Positions 10,366 through 20,325 of a stretch of 64,000 nt of DNA are shown here, in pieces. The notes beneath the pieces were generated by a model. The model made no database searches. It was not told where the DNA came from and saw only the letters and a program-made list of their open reading frames with translations. Every line of letters begins with the position of its first letter. Position 1 is the stretch's first letter. Source of the DNA: Clostridia bacterium (lineage in GTDB: Bacteria; Bacillota; Clostridia; Christensenellales; Borkfalkiaceae). The position numbers and the translations under genes were made by a program. The stretch spans positions 21,970-85,969 of the forward strand of contig JAIEFR010000002.1 of assembly GCA_029066845.1 (NCBI GenBank), given 5' to 3'.

Positions 10366-12081
10366 ATGGTAAATTTAAAAATTAACGGCATTGCGGTAAG
10401 CGTGCCCGAAGGTTCGACAATATTGCAGGCGGCAAAGCTCGCCAACGTGCGTATTCCCACCCTGTGCTATTTAAAGGAAATTCAGTGCATCGGTTCCTGC
10501 CGTATGTGCCTTGTAGAAGCAACGGGCGCAAGGGGACTTGTAGCCGCGTGCGTCTATCCCGTATCGGAGGGAATGGAAGTCAGGACTAATACCCCCAAGG
10601 TAAGAAAGTCCAGAAAGACCACTTTGGAGCTTATCCTTTCCACGCATAAAAAGAAGTGCTTATCCTGCGTGCGCTCTATGAATTGCGAGTTGCAGAAGCT
10701 CGCTCTGGAGTATAACGCGGAAGAGGACAAGTTCGGCACCGACCACGACATAAAGCCTATCGACGACCTTTCGCCGTCGGTTGTGCGCGACAATTCCAAG
10801 TGCATAATGTGTACGCGCTGCGTTGCGGCTTGCGAAAAGCAGACAATTGGCGCAATCGGTCCCAAGAACAGGGGCTATGCAAAGACTATCGGCTCTCCGT
10901 TCGACGTTTCGCTGGCGCATACCACCTGCGTAAACTGCGGTCAGTGCGTAGTTGCCTGCCCCGTAGGCGCGCTGTATGAAAAGAGCTCGGTTGCCGACGT
11001 ATGGGGCGCAATCGTAGACCCCAACAAGAAGGTAGTATTCTTTACGGCTCCTTCCGTAAGGGCAACCCTGGGCGAGGCGTTCGGTCTGCCCGTGGGCACC
11101 AACGTGGAAGGCAAAATGGTCACGGCTATAAAGCAGCTGGGCGACGTGGAGTGCTTCAATATGGACACCACCGCCGACCTCACCATAATGGAGGAGGCGA
11201 ACGAGCTGCTTGCACGCTTGAAGAACGGCGGCAAGACGCCTATGTTCACAAGCTGCTGCCCCGGCTGGATAAAATTCTGCGAGCATTACTATCCCGAATT
11301 CTTACCCAACCTTTCCACCTGCAAATCGCCGCAGGAAATGTTCTCGGCGCTGCTTAAAACCTACTACTGCAAGAAGAACGGCATAGACCCCAAAAATCTG
11401 TACGTCGTTTCGGTTATCCCCTGCACGGCTAAGAAGTTCGAGGTAACGAGGGAGGAGCTGGGCAATTATACGGACAGCGCAATCACCACGCGCGAGCTTG
11501 CCAAGATGATAAAGGAAGCGGGCATCGACTTTGCAAACCTTCCCGATACGCCTTACGACGATCCGTTCGGTCTGGCTTCGGGCGCGGGCGCAATCTTCGG
11601 CGCGACCGGCGGCGTTATGGAAGCTGCGCTCAGAACGGCGGCTATGGCGCTCGGCGACGGCGATAAACCCATCGTGTTCAACGAGGTACGCGGAACGCAG
11701 GGCCTGAAGGAAGCAACCTACACGCTCGGCGGCAAGACCGTAAAGGTTGCCGTTGCAAGCGGACTTGCCAACGCAAGAAAGATTTTAGACGGCTTGAAGA
11801 GCGGCGAAAAGGATTACACCTTCGTCGAGATTATGGCTTGCCCCGGCGGCTGCGTAAACGGCGGCGGACAGCCCTACGTTCACGACGAGGTGCGCAATTC
11901 CGTAGACCTCAAAACGCTGCGCGCGCAGGCGCTTTACGATTACGATTCGGACAACAAAGTACGCTGCTCGCACGATAACGCCACGGTTACGGCATTGTAT
12001 AAGGAATTCTTCGGAGAGCCCAACAGCCACAAGGCGCACGAACTTTTGCATACAACCTATGTAGAAAGACCTAAATACTAA
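10366..12081 (+). CDS. [FeFe] hydrogenase catalytic subunit, HydA type
   Basis: N-terminal 2Fe-2S; CIMCTRCVAAC; H-cluster motifs TSCCPGW, IPCTAKKFE, MACPGGCVNGGG. Confidence 0.95.
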   Translation: MVNLKINGIAVSVPEGSTILQAAKLANVRIPTLCYLKEIQCIGSCRMCLVEATGARGLVAACVYPVSEGMEVRTNTPKVRKSRKTTLELILSTHKKKCLSCVRSMNCELQKLALEYNAEEDKFGTDHDIKPIDDLSPSVVRDNSKCIMCTRCVAACEKQTIGAIGPKNRGYAKTIGSPFDVSLAHTTCVNCGQCVVACPVGALYEKSSVADVWGAIVDPNKKVVFFTAPSVRATLGEAFGLPVGTNVEGKMVTAIKQLGDVECFNMDTTADLTIMEEANELLARLKNGGKTPMFTSCCPGWIKFCEHYYPEFLPNLSTCKSPQEMFSALLKTYYCKKNGIDPKNLYVVSVIPCTAKKFEVTREELGNYTDSAITTRELAKMIKEAGIDFANLPDTPYDDPFGLASGAGAIFGATGGVMEAALRTAAMALGDGDKPIVFNEVRGTQGLKEATYTLGGKTVKVAVASGLANARKILDGLKSGEKDYTFVEIMACPGGCVNGGGQPYVHDEVRNSVDLKTLRAQALYDYDSDNKVRCSHDNATVTALYKEFFGEPNSHKAHELLHTTYVERPKY

Positions 12082-12094
12082 GTCAATAAAGAAC

Positions 12095-12122
12095 AAGCGC
12101 CGCGCATAATTGCGCGGCGCTT
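12095..12122 (+). terminator. Intrinsic terminator after the hydrogenase operon
   Basis: AAGCGCCGCGCA-TAA-TTGCGCGGCGCTT hairpin. Confidence 0.65.
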
Positions 12123-12135
12123 CTATTTAATCACG

Positions 12136-12462
12136 TCAAAGATTGTTTTTATAGTCGGTGCCCCATTCCAACATAGCGTCGAGTATGGGCTTTAACGATT
12201 TGCCGATGGGCGACAGCGAGTATTCAACGCGCGGCGGCACTTCGGCAAACACTTCCCTTTCCACAAGTCCGTCGTCCTCCAAAGCGCGGAGGTTGTCGGT
12301 CAATACTTTTTTGCTTATTGCGGGAATGGACTTTATAAAATCGCCGAATCTCTGCTTTTCGTTAAAGACCAGATTGCGGATAATCAAAAGCTTCCACTTG
12401 TTGCCTATAAGCTGCACGGTGGTGGCAACGGGACATTCGGGTAATTCTTCTCTCGTCAGCAT
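12136..12462 (-). CDS. HxlR family transcriptional regulator
   Basis: CPVATTVQLIGNKWKLLIIRNL winged-helix HxlR signature with conserved N-terminal Cys. Confidence 0.93.
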   Translation of the reverse strand: MLTREELPECPVATTVQLIGNKWKLLIIRNLVFNEKQRFGDFIKSIPAISKKVLTDNLRALEDDGLVEREVFAEVPPRVEYSLSPIGKSLKPILDAMLEWGTDYKNNL

Positions 12463-12582
12463 AGCGTTTAACTCCTTGTCTGTATGGTAGGGCTATTATA
12501 CTAAACTCTGAAAATAAAGTCAATAGTTTAAAAAAGAAACTAAGTAACAAATCTATTACCAGATAATAGAAAAGTAACGTTA

Positions 12583-12611
12583 TTGCAACAATTTTTTGCC
12601 TTTGCTATACT
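12583..12611 (+). promoter_or_regulatory. Putative promoter of the cupin-macrodomain-sirtuin unit
   Basis: TTGCAA-17-TATACT. Confidence 0.6.
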
Positions 12612-12643
12612 TCGGGTACAAATAAAATTTCGGAGGTTTAATT

Positions 12644-12994
12644 ATGAACAATTTCAAAAAAGTAAGCGTTTCGGAGGAGGCGCGCGTAGAGCTTCACGAC
12701 CTTTTAGGTCTTACTGGTGCGGAGGTAAGCATTAACGCGCTGCCCGCGGGTGCAAGCGTGCCTTTCGTTCATTCCCACAAGCAGAACGAGGAAATTTACG
12801 CCGTGCTCGAAGGCGAGGGCAAAGCGGTTATCGACGGCGAAAGCGTTGCCTTGAAGGCGGGCGACTGGGTGAGAATCGCACCTGCGGCAAAGAGGCAGTT
12901 TTTCGCAGCGGCTGATAAGGGCATAAAGTATATCTGCATTCAGGTAAAAGCCGGCTCGTTAGAGGGCTACACTATGGGCGACGCCGTAGTTTGA
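12644..12994 (+). CDS. Cupin domain protein
   Basis: PFVHSHKQNEEIYAVLEGEGKAVIDGE cupin motif; GGAGG SD. Confidence 0.9.
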   Translation: MNNFKKVSVSEEARVELHDLLGLTGAEVSINALPAGASVPFVHSHKQNEEIYAVLEGEGKAVIDGESVALKAGDWVRIAPAAKRQFFAAADKGIKYICIQVKAGSLEGYTMGDAVV

Positions 12995-13007
12995 TTTCTG
13001 CGTTTTT

Positions 13008-13775
13008 ATGGAGCAAAATCAAAGACGGGAAATTTTAATAAAAAGTCTGCTTGCGGAAAGCGATTTGCAAAACGAACTGCCCCAAGGCGAGTACGCGCAA
13101 AAGAGGTTGCTTCGCGCCCTTTTTAACGTGCGTGAGCCAAAGGCGGCAAGCAGTGAGTTTTTGCGTATTCAGGACGAATACTTGCAGGAGGAACTGCGCG
13201 GTAAAGGCATTACGGATATTGCCGACCTTTCGCCCGTTGCACCCGACGTATACCTGTGGAAAGGGGATATTACCACGCTGAAATGCGACGGAATCGTAAA
13301 CGCCGCAAACTCGCAGATGCTGGGTTGCTTCTGCCCCAACCACGGCTGTATAGACAACGCCATTCACACCTTTGCGGGCGTTCAGCTTCGCCGGGAGTGC
13401 GCGGAGATTATGCGTGCGCAGGGCAGAGAGGAAGGGACCGGGCAAGCCAAAATTACTAAGGCTTACAACCTGCCGTGCAAATACGTTCTGCACACCGTCG
13501 GTCCCATAGTTTACGGTAAACTTACCGAACGGCACGAAAACCGGCTTGCCGATTGTTACCGTTCGTGCCTGGCTCTCGCCGATAAAAACGGCTTGCAGAG
13601 CGTGGCTTTCTGCTGTATATCCACGGGCGAATTTCACTTCCCGAACGAGAAGGCGGCGGGCATTGCCGTGCGTACGGTTGAGGAATACAAGCGGCAGACG
13701 GGCAGCGCAATCAAAGTGATTTTCAACGTGTTCAAGGAGTGCGATTATGAAATCTACGCAAGATTACTCAAATGA
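13008..13775 (+). CDS. Macrodomain protein (protein-ADP-ribose hydrolase type)
   Basis: GDITTLKCDGIVNAANSQMLGCFCPNHGCIDNAIH; VLHTVGPIV; STGEFHFP. Confidence 0.92.
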   Translation: MEQNQRREILIKSLLAESDLQNELPQGEYAQKRLLRALFNVREPKAASSEFLRIQDEYLQEELRGKGITDIADLSPVAPDVYLWKGDITTLKCDGIVNAANSQMLGCFCPNHGCIDNAIHTFAGVQLRRECAEIMRAQGREEGTGQAKITKAYNLPCKYVLHTVGPIVYGKLTERHENRLADCYRSCLALADKNGLQSVAFCCISTGEFHFPNEKAAGIAVRTVEEYKRQTGSAIKVIFNVFKECDYEIYARLLK

Positions 13776-14592
13776 GATTGACAGGTTGAAAGCGGTTTTG
13801 AAAAGTGCGGACGCGGTTGTTATAGGCGCGGGCGCGGGGCTTTCCACGTCGGCGGGCTATACCTATTCGGGCAAGCGTTTTCACGAAAACTTTCACGACT
13901 TTGAAGTAAAGTACAATTTCCACGATATGTACACGGGCGGTTTTTATCCCTATGCCACACCCGAAGAACACTGGGCGTATTGGTCACGTAATATCCTCGT
14001 TAACCGCTATCAGGACGCGCCCAAGCCCGTATATGAACGGCTGTACGAAATTGTAAAGGATAAGGACTATTTCGTTATCACGACAAACGTAGACCATTGT
14101 TTTCAGAAGGCAGGGTTTGACAAGCGGCGGCTGTTCTATACGCAGGGCGATTACGGTTTGTTTCAGTGCTCCGTGCCGTGCCACGACAAGACCTACGACA
14201 ACGAAGAAATTGTGCGCCGTATGGTTGCCGAGCAGAGGGATATGAAAATTCCTTCGGAGCTCATTCCGCGCTGTCCCGTATGCGGCAAGCCTATGACTAC
14301 CAACCTGCGCTGCGACGATACGTTCGTGCAGGATAAAGGGTGGTATGCGGCTTGCGAACGGTACGAGAATTTTGTTAAGCAGCATAAGGATAGGCGCGTG
14401 GTCTATCTCGAACTCGGCGTGGGAGGGAATACCCCCGTGATTATCAAATATCCGTTCTGGCGGTTTACAAACGGCAACCCGAATGCGACATATGTGTGCA
14501 TTAACTTCGGCGAGGCGGTGTGCCCTTCGCAAATCGAAAAGCAATCAATCTGCATCAACGCCGATATAGGAGATATATTAGAACAAATTTAA
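13747..14592 (+). CDS. Sir2-family protein, SirTM (class M)-like
   Basis: VIGAGAGLSTSAGY; ITTNVDHCFQKAGF; FYTQGDYGLFQCSVPC with the catalytic His replaced by Gln; Zn Cys pairs; overlaps the macrodomain gene by 29 nt. Confidence 0.9.
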   Translation: MKSTQDYSNEIDRLKAVLKSADAVVIGAGAGLSTSAGYTYSGKRFHENFHDFEVKYNFHDMYTGGFYPYATPEEHWAYWSRNILVNRYQDAPKPVYERLYEIVKDKDYFVITTNVDHCFQKAGFDKRRLFYTQGDYGLFQCSVPCHDKTYDNEEIVRRMVAEQRDMKIPSELIPRCPVCGKPMTTNLRCDDTFVQDKGWYAACERYENFVKQHKDRRVVYLELGVGGNTPVIIKYPFWRFTNGNPNATYVCINFGEAVCPSQIEKQSICINADIGDILEQI

Positions 14593-14600
14593 AAATAAAA

Positions 14601-14630
14601 AAACCGCCGCGGCGACTGCCGCGGCGGTTT
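14601..14630. terminator. Bidirectional terminator hairpin between convergent genes
   Basis: AAACCGCCGCGGC-GACT-GCCGCGGCGGTTT. Confidence 0.7.
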
Positions 14631-14643
14631 CCATTTATTTAAT

Positions 14644-15873
14644 TTATTTACTTAACCCCTGCAAATACTCGTGCATTGCGTATGCAACGCGCTTGGACTG
14701 CTCAACCGCTTCCACGACGGTCTTCGCGCCCTTAACTACGTCGCCGCTGGCAAATACGCCCGCGCGCGTGGTTTCGCCGTTGTCGGCAATCTTTGCAAGT
14801 CCGCGCTCGTTAACTTCCAGTCCCTTGGTCTGGGTTAAAATCATATTGGAAGGTCTTTGCGAAATGCAAATCATAACGCAGTCCGCCTGGATAAGGGAGG
14901 GGGTATCGCCCGTCGAAATAATTTTGTGGTTTTCGTCGCAGACGGTGTCCACGAACATAACGCCCTCGTCGGTGATTTCCACGGGCTGCTTGTTGTAAAC
15001 GAACTCCGCGCCCTCGTACTCTGCGTACTCTTTTTCCTCGTCGCTCGCGCTGTAATTGTCCGTGCGCACCGTAATCTTAACGTCCTTAACGCCCATTCTC
15101 AGCGCCGTGCGCGCCACGTCCATTGCAACGTTGCCCGCGCCGATTATTACCATCGACTTGCCAAGCTGGTCGCGGTACGCTTCGGGCTTTTCCAGAAAGT
15201 GCACGCCGTAGTGCACGTGGCCCAGCGTTTCGCCCTTGATGTTCAGCGAGATGGGCCAAGTAACGCCCGTGCCTATGGAAATTGCTTTAAAGCCGTCGCG
15301 GAACAGCTCCTCAACGCCGAACGCCTTGCCTATAGTAACGTTGAATTTAATCTTTATGCCGAGGTGCAGCATAAGCGTCTTGTATCTGTCCACTATCGAC
15401 TTGGGCAGTCTGAATTCGGGAATGCCGAAGCGGAGGACGCCGCCTATGTCCGACTTGCTTTCGAACACGGTCACGTCGTAGCCCAGCTGCGCCATCTTTA
15501 TGGATATGGTTATGCCTGCGGGACCCGCGCCCACAACGGCAACTTTTATTCCGTTGGGCTCCGCCTTGTGCAGTTCCAGACTGTCAAGATACCTTTCGGA
15601 AATAAAGTTTTCAATCGTGGAAATTTCCACGGGCTCGCCTTTAAGACCCCTCACGCAGTGACCCTGGCACTGGTTGCCGTGGTTGCACACGATGGAGCAG
15701 ACGACGGAGAGGGGGTTGTTGTCGAACAACATTCTGCCCGCCTCGTCGATGTCGCCCTTTAAAAAGGTTTGTATAAAGTCGGGAATGGGCGTGTTGATGG
15801 GACAGCCCGTCCTGCATAAAGGTTTTTTACAGTTGAGGCATCTCTTTGCCTCCGCAATTACGTTATGTGCCAT
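14644..15873 (-). CDS. NAD(P)-dependent FAD oxidoreductase, glutamate synthase small subunit (GltD)-like
   Basis: CLNCKKPLCRTGCPINTPIPDFI; VVGAGPAGI; VIGAGNVAMD. Confidence 0.9.
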   Translation of the reverse strand: MAHNVIAEAKRCLNCKKPLCRTGCPINTPIPDFIQTFLKGDIDEAGRMLFDNNPLSVVCSIVCNHGNQCQGHCVRGLKGEPVEISTIENFISERYLDSLELHKAEPNGIKVAVVGAGPAGITISIKMAQLGYDVTVFESKSDIGGVLRFGIPEFRLPKSIVDRYKTLMLHLGIKIKFNVTIGKAFGVEELFRDGFKAISIGTGVTWPISLNIKGETLGHVHYGVHFLEKPEAYRDQLGKSMVIIGAGNVAMDVARTALRMGVKDVKITVRTDNYSASDEEKEYAEYEGAEFVYNKQPVEITDEGVMFVDTVCDENHKIISTGDTPSLIQADCVMICISQRPSNMILTQTKGLEVNERGLAKIADNGETTRAGVFASGDVVKGAKTVVEAVEQSKRVAYAMHEYLQGLSK

Positions 15874-16293
15874 TTAAAGTGCCGCCTTGATTTTTTCAAT
15901 CATCTCTTGATATTGCTCTTCGGAAAGGTAGGTCTTGCCGGGGTTCATCGTAAAGGTGCCTCCCCATTCGTCGCCGCCCTCGTACTTGGGGCAGAGGTGC
16001 ACGTGAAGGTGGCACCCCGTGTCACCGTACATTCCGTAGTTCAGCTTGCCGGGTTTGAATACCTTATGTATGGCTTTCGCCGCTCTGGTAACGTCCGCAA
16101 AGAACGCGTTTCTCTCCTCGTCGGAAATGTTTACGATTTCGCTTACGTGGTCCTTGTAGGCGACTATGCACCTGCCGGGTTTGGACTGCTCCTTGAAAAG
16201 TATGAGCTGCGAAACGTTCAAATCGCAGATTTTAATGCCGAATTTCGCGAGAGGCTCGCCGCCTACGCAGTATCCGCAATTGCAATCTTTCAT
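15874..16293 (-). CDS. HIT family protein
   Basis: HLHVHLCPKY HIT motif. Confidence 0.92.
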   Translation of the reverse strand: MKDCNCGYCVGGEPLAKFGIKICDLNVSQLILFKEQSKPGRCIVAYKDHVSEIVNISDEERNAFFADVTRAAKAIHKVFKPGKLNYGMYGDTGCHLHVHLCPKYEGGDEWGGTFTMNPGKTYLSEEQYQEMIEKIKAAL

Positions 16294-16508
16294 ATAATGC
16301 CCCCTTAATTGTTATCATTATTTATTCTACCACGCAATTTTGCACTTTTCAAGACCTATCTTTTATATTTTTTGGTTTTTTCTCTATTCCTATTTAATAA
16401 ATAAATTTGAATTATTTGTGAAAAGATATTGCAATTTACTGCCGTTTATGGTAAAATTTTTTCACAATGCGATAACATTTCGCATAAAATCTACACAAGG
16501 GGAAAATT

Positions 16509-18716
16509 ATGGCTCTTGAATTACTTCTAATTCTTGTGGGCGCGGCGGTTATACTTGCCGTTGCCTGCGCCGCTCTCAACTATTTCATCACGAAAAAGTT
16601 GAAAGAGGGAACGGACAGAATGCAGGAAATCGCCGCGGCTATCCGCGTCGGTGCAAACGCATTCATTAAGTACGAGTACAAAATCGTTGCAATCATCGGT
16701 TCTGTAGTCGCGGCTCTGCTTATTGCTTTCGTAAGCTGGCAGACGGGTATCGCGTTCATTATCGGCGCGCTGATGTCTGCGGGCGCAGGCTTCGTCGGAA
16801 TGAAGATAGCAACGTACGCGAACGTTCGCGTTACCAACACGGCAAACGAAACGCGCGACACGGGCAAGACCTTGAAGACCGCTTTCAGAGGCGGCTCGGT
16901 TATGGGCCTGTGCGTGGCGGGCTTCGCGCTTTTAGGTGCGGTTGTCGTATACGCGGTGTTCGGTATCGGTTGCCATCAGATTAACGACGTAATCGGCACG
17001 ACAAAGCCCATCTGGACCAACTGGACGGGACTTGACGCAGGCTTCACTATGACTCTTTCGGGCTACGCTCTCGGCTGCTCGATAATCGCGCTTTTCAACC
17101 GCGTAGGCGGCGGTATCTACACCAAGGCTGCGGATATGGGCGCGGACCTCGTAGGTAAGACCGAAGCGCACATTCCCGAGGACGACCCCCGCAACCCCGC
17201 AACTATCGCAGATAACGTTGGCGACAACGTAGGCGACGTTGCAGGACTCGGCTCCGACCTTCTGGAATCCTTCGTAGGCGCGTTGCTTTCGGGCGTTATC
17301 CTGGGCTGCGAGCTGTACGGTCACCAGCCTGCTCTTGTAGGTCAGGTTCAGCTGTTAAAGACCTTGCTCCTGTTCCCTATGGTATTTGCGGGCTGCGGTC
17401 TTATCGGCTGCGTAATCGGCATTTTCTATCTGCTGCTTGTTCCTCTTAAAAAGAACACAAACGTACATATGCAGCTGAATATTGCCACGTGGATTTCCGC
17501 GGGCGTTTCGGTCGTCGCGTGCTTCCTGTTAAGCTTCTTTATGTTCAAGGACTTCAACGCGGATATAATGAAGACGGCGCTCGGCTTCAAGGCGGGCAAC
17601 CTCTCGCCCTGGATAGCGGCAATCCTCGGTATTGCGGCAGGCATTATAATCGGTATCATTTCCGAATACTACACCAGCTACGACTACAAGCCCACCAAGG
17701 GCATCGCAAAGTCGGCAAAGGAGGGCTCCGCGCTCACCATTACCGAGGGTATGGCAACGGGTATGATAAGCTGTATGCTTCCCGTAGTAGTGCTCGGCGT
17801 TGCAATCTACGGCTCCTATGCGGTAGCGGGTATGTACGGCGTTGCGTGCGCGGCAATCGGTATGCTTTCGTTCGTTGCGGCAACCGTATCGGTTGATACG
17901 TACGGACCTATCTCCGACAACGCGGGCGGCATTGCGGAAATGTCCTTCCTCGACCCCGAGGTTCGTGAAATCACCGACCAGCTCGACGCTGTCGGCAACA
18001 CCACGGCGGCAATCGGCAAGGGTTTTGCAATCGGCTCGGCTTCGTTTGCAACTCTGTCGCTTCTGTGCTCCTATCTGTATGCGTTCGGCGGAATAGACGC
18101 CGTTGGTATGGTTACGCTTAACATCGTAAATCCTTTGACGCTTGTCGGCGCAATCGTCGGCGCGGCAATTCCCTTTATGTTCTCGGGTATGCTTATCCAG
18201 GCTGTTGCCAAGGCTGCAAGACATATGGTAGAGGAAGTTCGCCGTCAGTTTAAGGAAATTCCCGGAATACTCGAAGGCGAGGCTAAGCCCGACTACAAGA
18301 CCTGTATCGAAATTTCTTCGCGCGGTTCCTTAAAGGAAATGAAAATTCCCTGCCTTATCGCAATAGCAATTCCCGTCGTATCCGGCTTTATCTTCGGTGC
18401 GGAATTCGTTGGCGGCTTGCTTGTCGGCGCAATCATCGCGGCAATAATGCTTGCAATCTACACCGGTAACGCTGGCGGCGCCTGGGATAACGCAAAGAAG
18501 TTTATCGAAAGCGGCGGCGTTGAAGGCGTAAAGAAGGGTGAAGAGGGTTACGACTCGGTTCACGACGCGGCTGTCGTAGGCGATACCGTAGGCGATCCTC
18601 TGAAGGATACGGTAGGACCTTCCCTCGACATTCTCATCAAGATAATGTCCACCATATCGCTGGTTATGGTTGTAGTGTTCTACAAATACAACCTGTTCTC
18701 GGTCATTATCAAGTAA
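16509..18716 (+). CDS. hppA: Membrane-bound K+-dependent-type pyrophosphatase (H+ or Na+ pumping)
   Basis: DNVGDNVGDVAGLGSDLLES; GNTTAAIGKGFAIGSA (Ala variant typical of the K+-dependent class); about 16 TM. Confidence 0.95.
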   Translation: MALELLLILVGAAVILAVACAALNYFITKKLKEGTDRMQEIAAAIRVGANAFIKYEYKIVAIIGSVVAALLIAFVSWQTGIAFIIGALMSAGAGFVGMKIATYANVRVTNTANETRDTGKTLKTAFRGGSVMGLCVAGFALLGAVVVYAVFGIGCHQINDVIGTTKPIWTNWTGLDAGFTMTLSGYALGCSIIALFNRVGGGIYTKAADMGADLVGKTEAHIPEDDPRNPATIADNVGDNVGDVAGLGSDLLESFVGALLSGVILGCELYGHQPALVGQVQLLKTLLLFPMVFAGCGLIGCVIGIFYLLLVPLKKNTNVHMQLNIATWISAGVSVVACFLLSFFMFKDFNADIMKTALGFKAGNLSPWIAAILGIAAGIIIGIISEYYTSYDYKPTKGIAKSAKEGSALTITEGMATGMISCMLPVVVLGVAIYGSYAVAGMYGVACAAIGMLSFVAATVSVDTYGPISDNAGGIAEMSFLDPEVREITDQLDAVGNTTAAIGKGFAIGSASFATLSLLCSYLYAFGGIDAVGMVTLNIVNPLTLVGAIVGAAIPFMFSGMLIQAVAKAARHMVEEVRRQFKEIPGILEGEAKPDYKTCIEISSRGSLKEMKIPCLIAIAIPVVSGFIFGAEFVGGLLVGAIIAAIMLAIYTGNAGGAWDNAKKFIESGGVEGVKKGEEGYDSVHDAAVVGDTVGDPLKDTVGPSLDILIKIMSTISLVMVVVFYKYNLFSVIIK

Positions 18717-18733
18717 TTTAAAATAAAAGTTCG

Positions 18734-18766
18734 ACTGCCTGCGGCATTTTGCCGCAGGCAGTTTTT
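18734..18766 (+). terminator. Intrinsic terminator after hppA
   Basis: ACTGCCTGCGGCA-TTT-TGCCGCAGGCAGTTTTT. Confidence 0.8.
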
Positions 18767-18855
18767 ACTTAAAATTCACAAACTTGTTTTGACTTTTGCA
18801 CACCGGCATAATATAATTAGTATAGGCAAAACTTAAAGGTATATAGGTTTTTATT

Positions 18856-20256
18856 ATGAAAAAGAAGATTATAGCATCTTTAGCAGCCGCCGCGGCGCTC
18901 TCGCTTGGCGTGTTTTCGGGCTGTATGTTCAGCACTTCGGTAAGCGTCACTTCAATAGAAAAGACGAGCAGCGTGGGACTGGTAGATTACTATACCGTGA
19001 CCTACTCCAACGGTACCACCTCGCAGTTCACCGTAACCAACGGCAGGGACGGCGTCAACGGTACGGACGGCAGGGACGCGCAGAGCGTCACTGCGGAAGA
19101 GGTTTACGAAACATACAAACAAGTTTACCGCGACGATGAGATGACCTTTAAGGAGTTCTGCGAAAAATATCTCACGGTCAATACCGATACCAACGCTGCG
19201 CTCAATATGGCTCTGCGTTCGTGTATGAAGGTGTACACGGCGTTCCGCGAATCGTATATGTCGTCAAAGCCCTCTATGTACTGCGGCTCGGCGGTAATCT
19301 ACAAAATGGAATCGGACTACACCTATATCCTTACCAACTACCACGTGGTGTACGACAGCAAGGCGTACGGCTCCAACAAGATAAGCACGGAAATAAGCGC
19401 ATATCTTTACGGCAGCGAGTCAAGCCCCTATCTCAACGACTACGAAACGGGCTTCGTGTACGACGATTACACAATCAAGTGCGATTATATAGGCGGCGCA
19501 ATCAATTACGACGTAGCCGTTATCAGGGCGAGTACGGCGGATATCAAAAGGATAAATCCGCAGGCAATTCCCGTATCGGTCAACTATAATTACAGCGTAG
19601 GCGACAACACCTACGCGGTGGGCAATCCCGACGACGGCGGCATAAGCGTGACCGAGGGCATCGTCAGCGTGGACAGCGACTACGTCGAGCTGTCAATCGA
19701 CGGCAACGAGCGCACGTACCGCTCCATAAGGACGGATACGGCTCTCACGCACGGCAACTCGGGCGGCGGTCTTTTCAATATGCAGGGACAGCTTATCGGG
19801 CTCAACAATGCGGGCGACGGTGAAATAACCAGTATGAACTACGCAATTCCCGCGTCCATTCTCACGGGTATAGCCGACGGCGTTATGTATTACCATTCGG
19901 CAAACGGCGCAAAGTGCACTTACAGGACCCTTCTCGGCGTAACCTCCCAGTCGGAGAATTCGCGCTACGTCTATGACGAGACTACGGGCGGCGGACATAT
20001 AGAGGAGAACGTCGTAATAAAGTCGGTCAATCAGGGCAGCCTTGCCGAGGCTCTCAAACTGGAAGTGGGAGATATTATAACGGGCGTTACTTTCAACGGC
20101 AGGAAGTATGAAATTTCCAGACAGTACCAGATTGCAGATTTGCTTTTAAACGTGCGCGCAAGCGACACTATCAAGATACACTATACGCGTAGCGGCCAGG
20201 CAAGCGAAACGAAGGAAATGGCTGTGCGCGGCTCCGATATTGACAAGATAGATTAA
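18856..20256 (+). CDS. Secreted lipoprotein serine protease, S1C/DegP-like with PDZ domain
   Basis: Lipobox FSGC; triad regions NYHVV, YDVAVI, GNSGGGL; C-terminal PDZ-like. Confidence 0.87.
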   Translation: MKKKIIASLAAAAALSLGVFSGCMFSTSVSVTSIEKTSSVGLVDYYTVTYSNGTTSQFTVTNGRDGVNGTDGRDAQSVTAEEVYETYKQVYRDDEMTFKEFCEKYLTVNTDTNAALNMALRSCMKVYTAFRESYMSSKPSMYCGSAVIYKMESDYTYILTNYHVVYDSKAYGSNKISTEISAYLYGSESSPYLNDYETGFVYDDYTIKCDYIGGAINYDVAVIRASTADIKRINPQAIPVSVNYNYSVGDNTYAVGNPDDGGISVTEGIVSVDSDYVELSIDGNERTYRSIRTDTALTHGNSGGGLFNMQGQLIGLNNAGDGEITSMNYAIPASILTGIADGVMYYHSANGAKCTYRTLLGVTSQSENSRYVYDETTGGGHIEENVVIKSVNQGSLAEALKLEVGDIITGVTFNGRKYEISRQYQIADLLLNVRASDTIKIHYTRSGQASETKEMAVRGSDIDKID

Positions 20257-20325
20257 CTTGCCTTTCGGATAAAGATATGGTAAAATATTCCAAAGCACCG
20301 TTTCGGGCAGAGGAGAGAAGAATAT

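Noticed and set aside
12495-12600. AAGTAAC/ATTAC half-sites as an HxlR operator
   Set aside because: Plausible, but the half-sites are AT-rich and irregular; not convincing without comparative data.
14857-15762. 301-aa plus-strand ORF antisense to the GltD-like gene
   Set aside because: Minus-strand protein has FAD/NAD motifs; this ORF has none.
19036-19080. Collagen-like Gly-X-X segment (NGRDGVNGTDGRD) in the S1C protease
   Set aside because: Too short to claim a collagen domain.
20257-20325. Possible T-box or trp leader upstream of trpS
   Set aside because: Only about 70 nt, a plain TTGCCT-17-TAAAAT promoter and SD; no T-box motifs or terminator.
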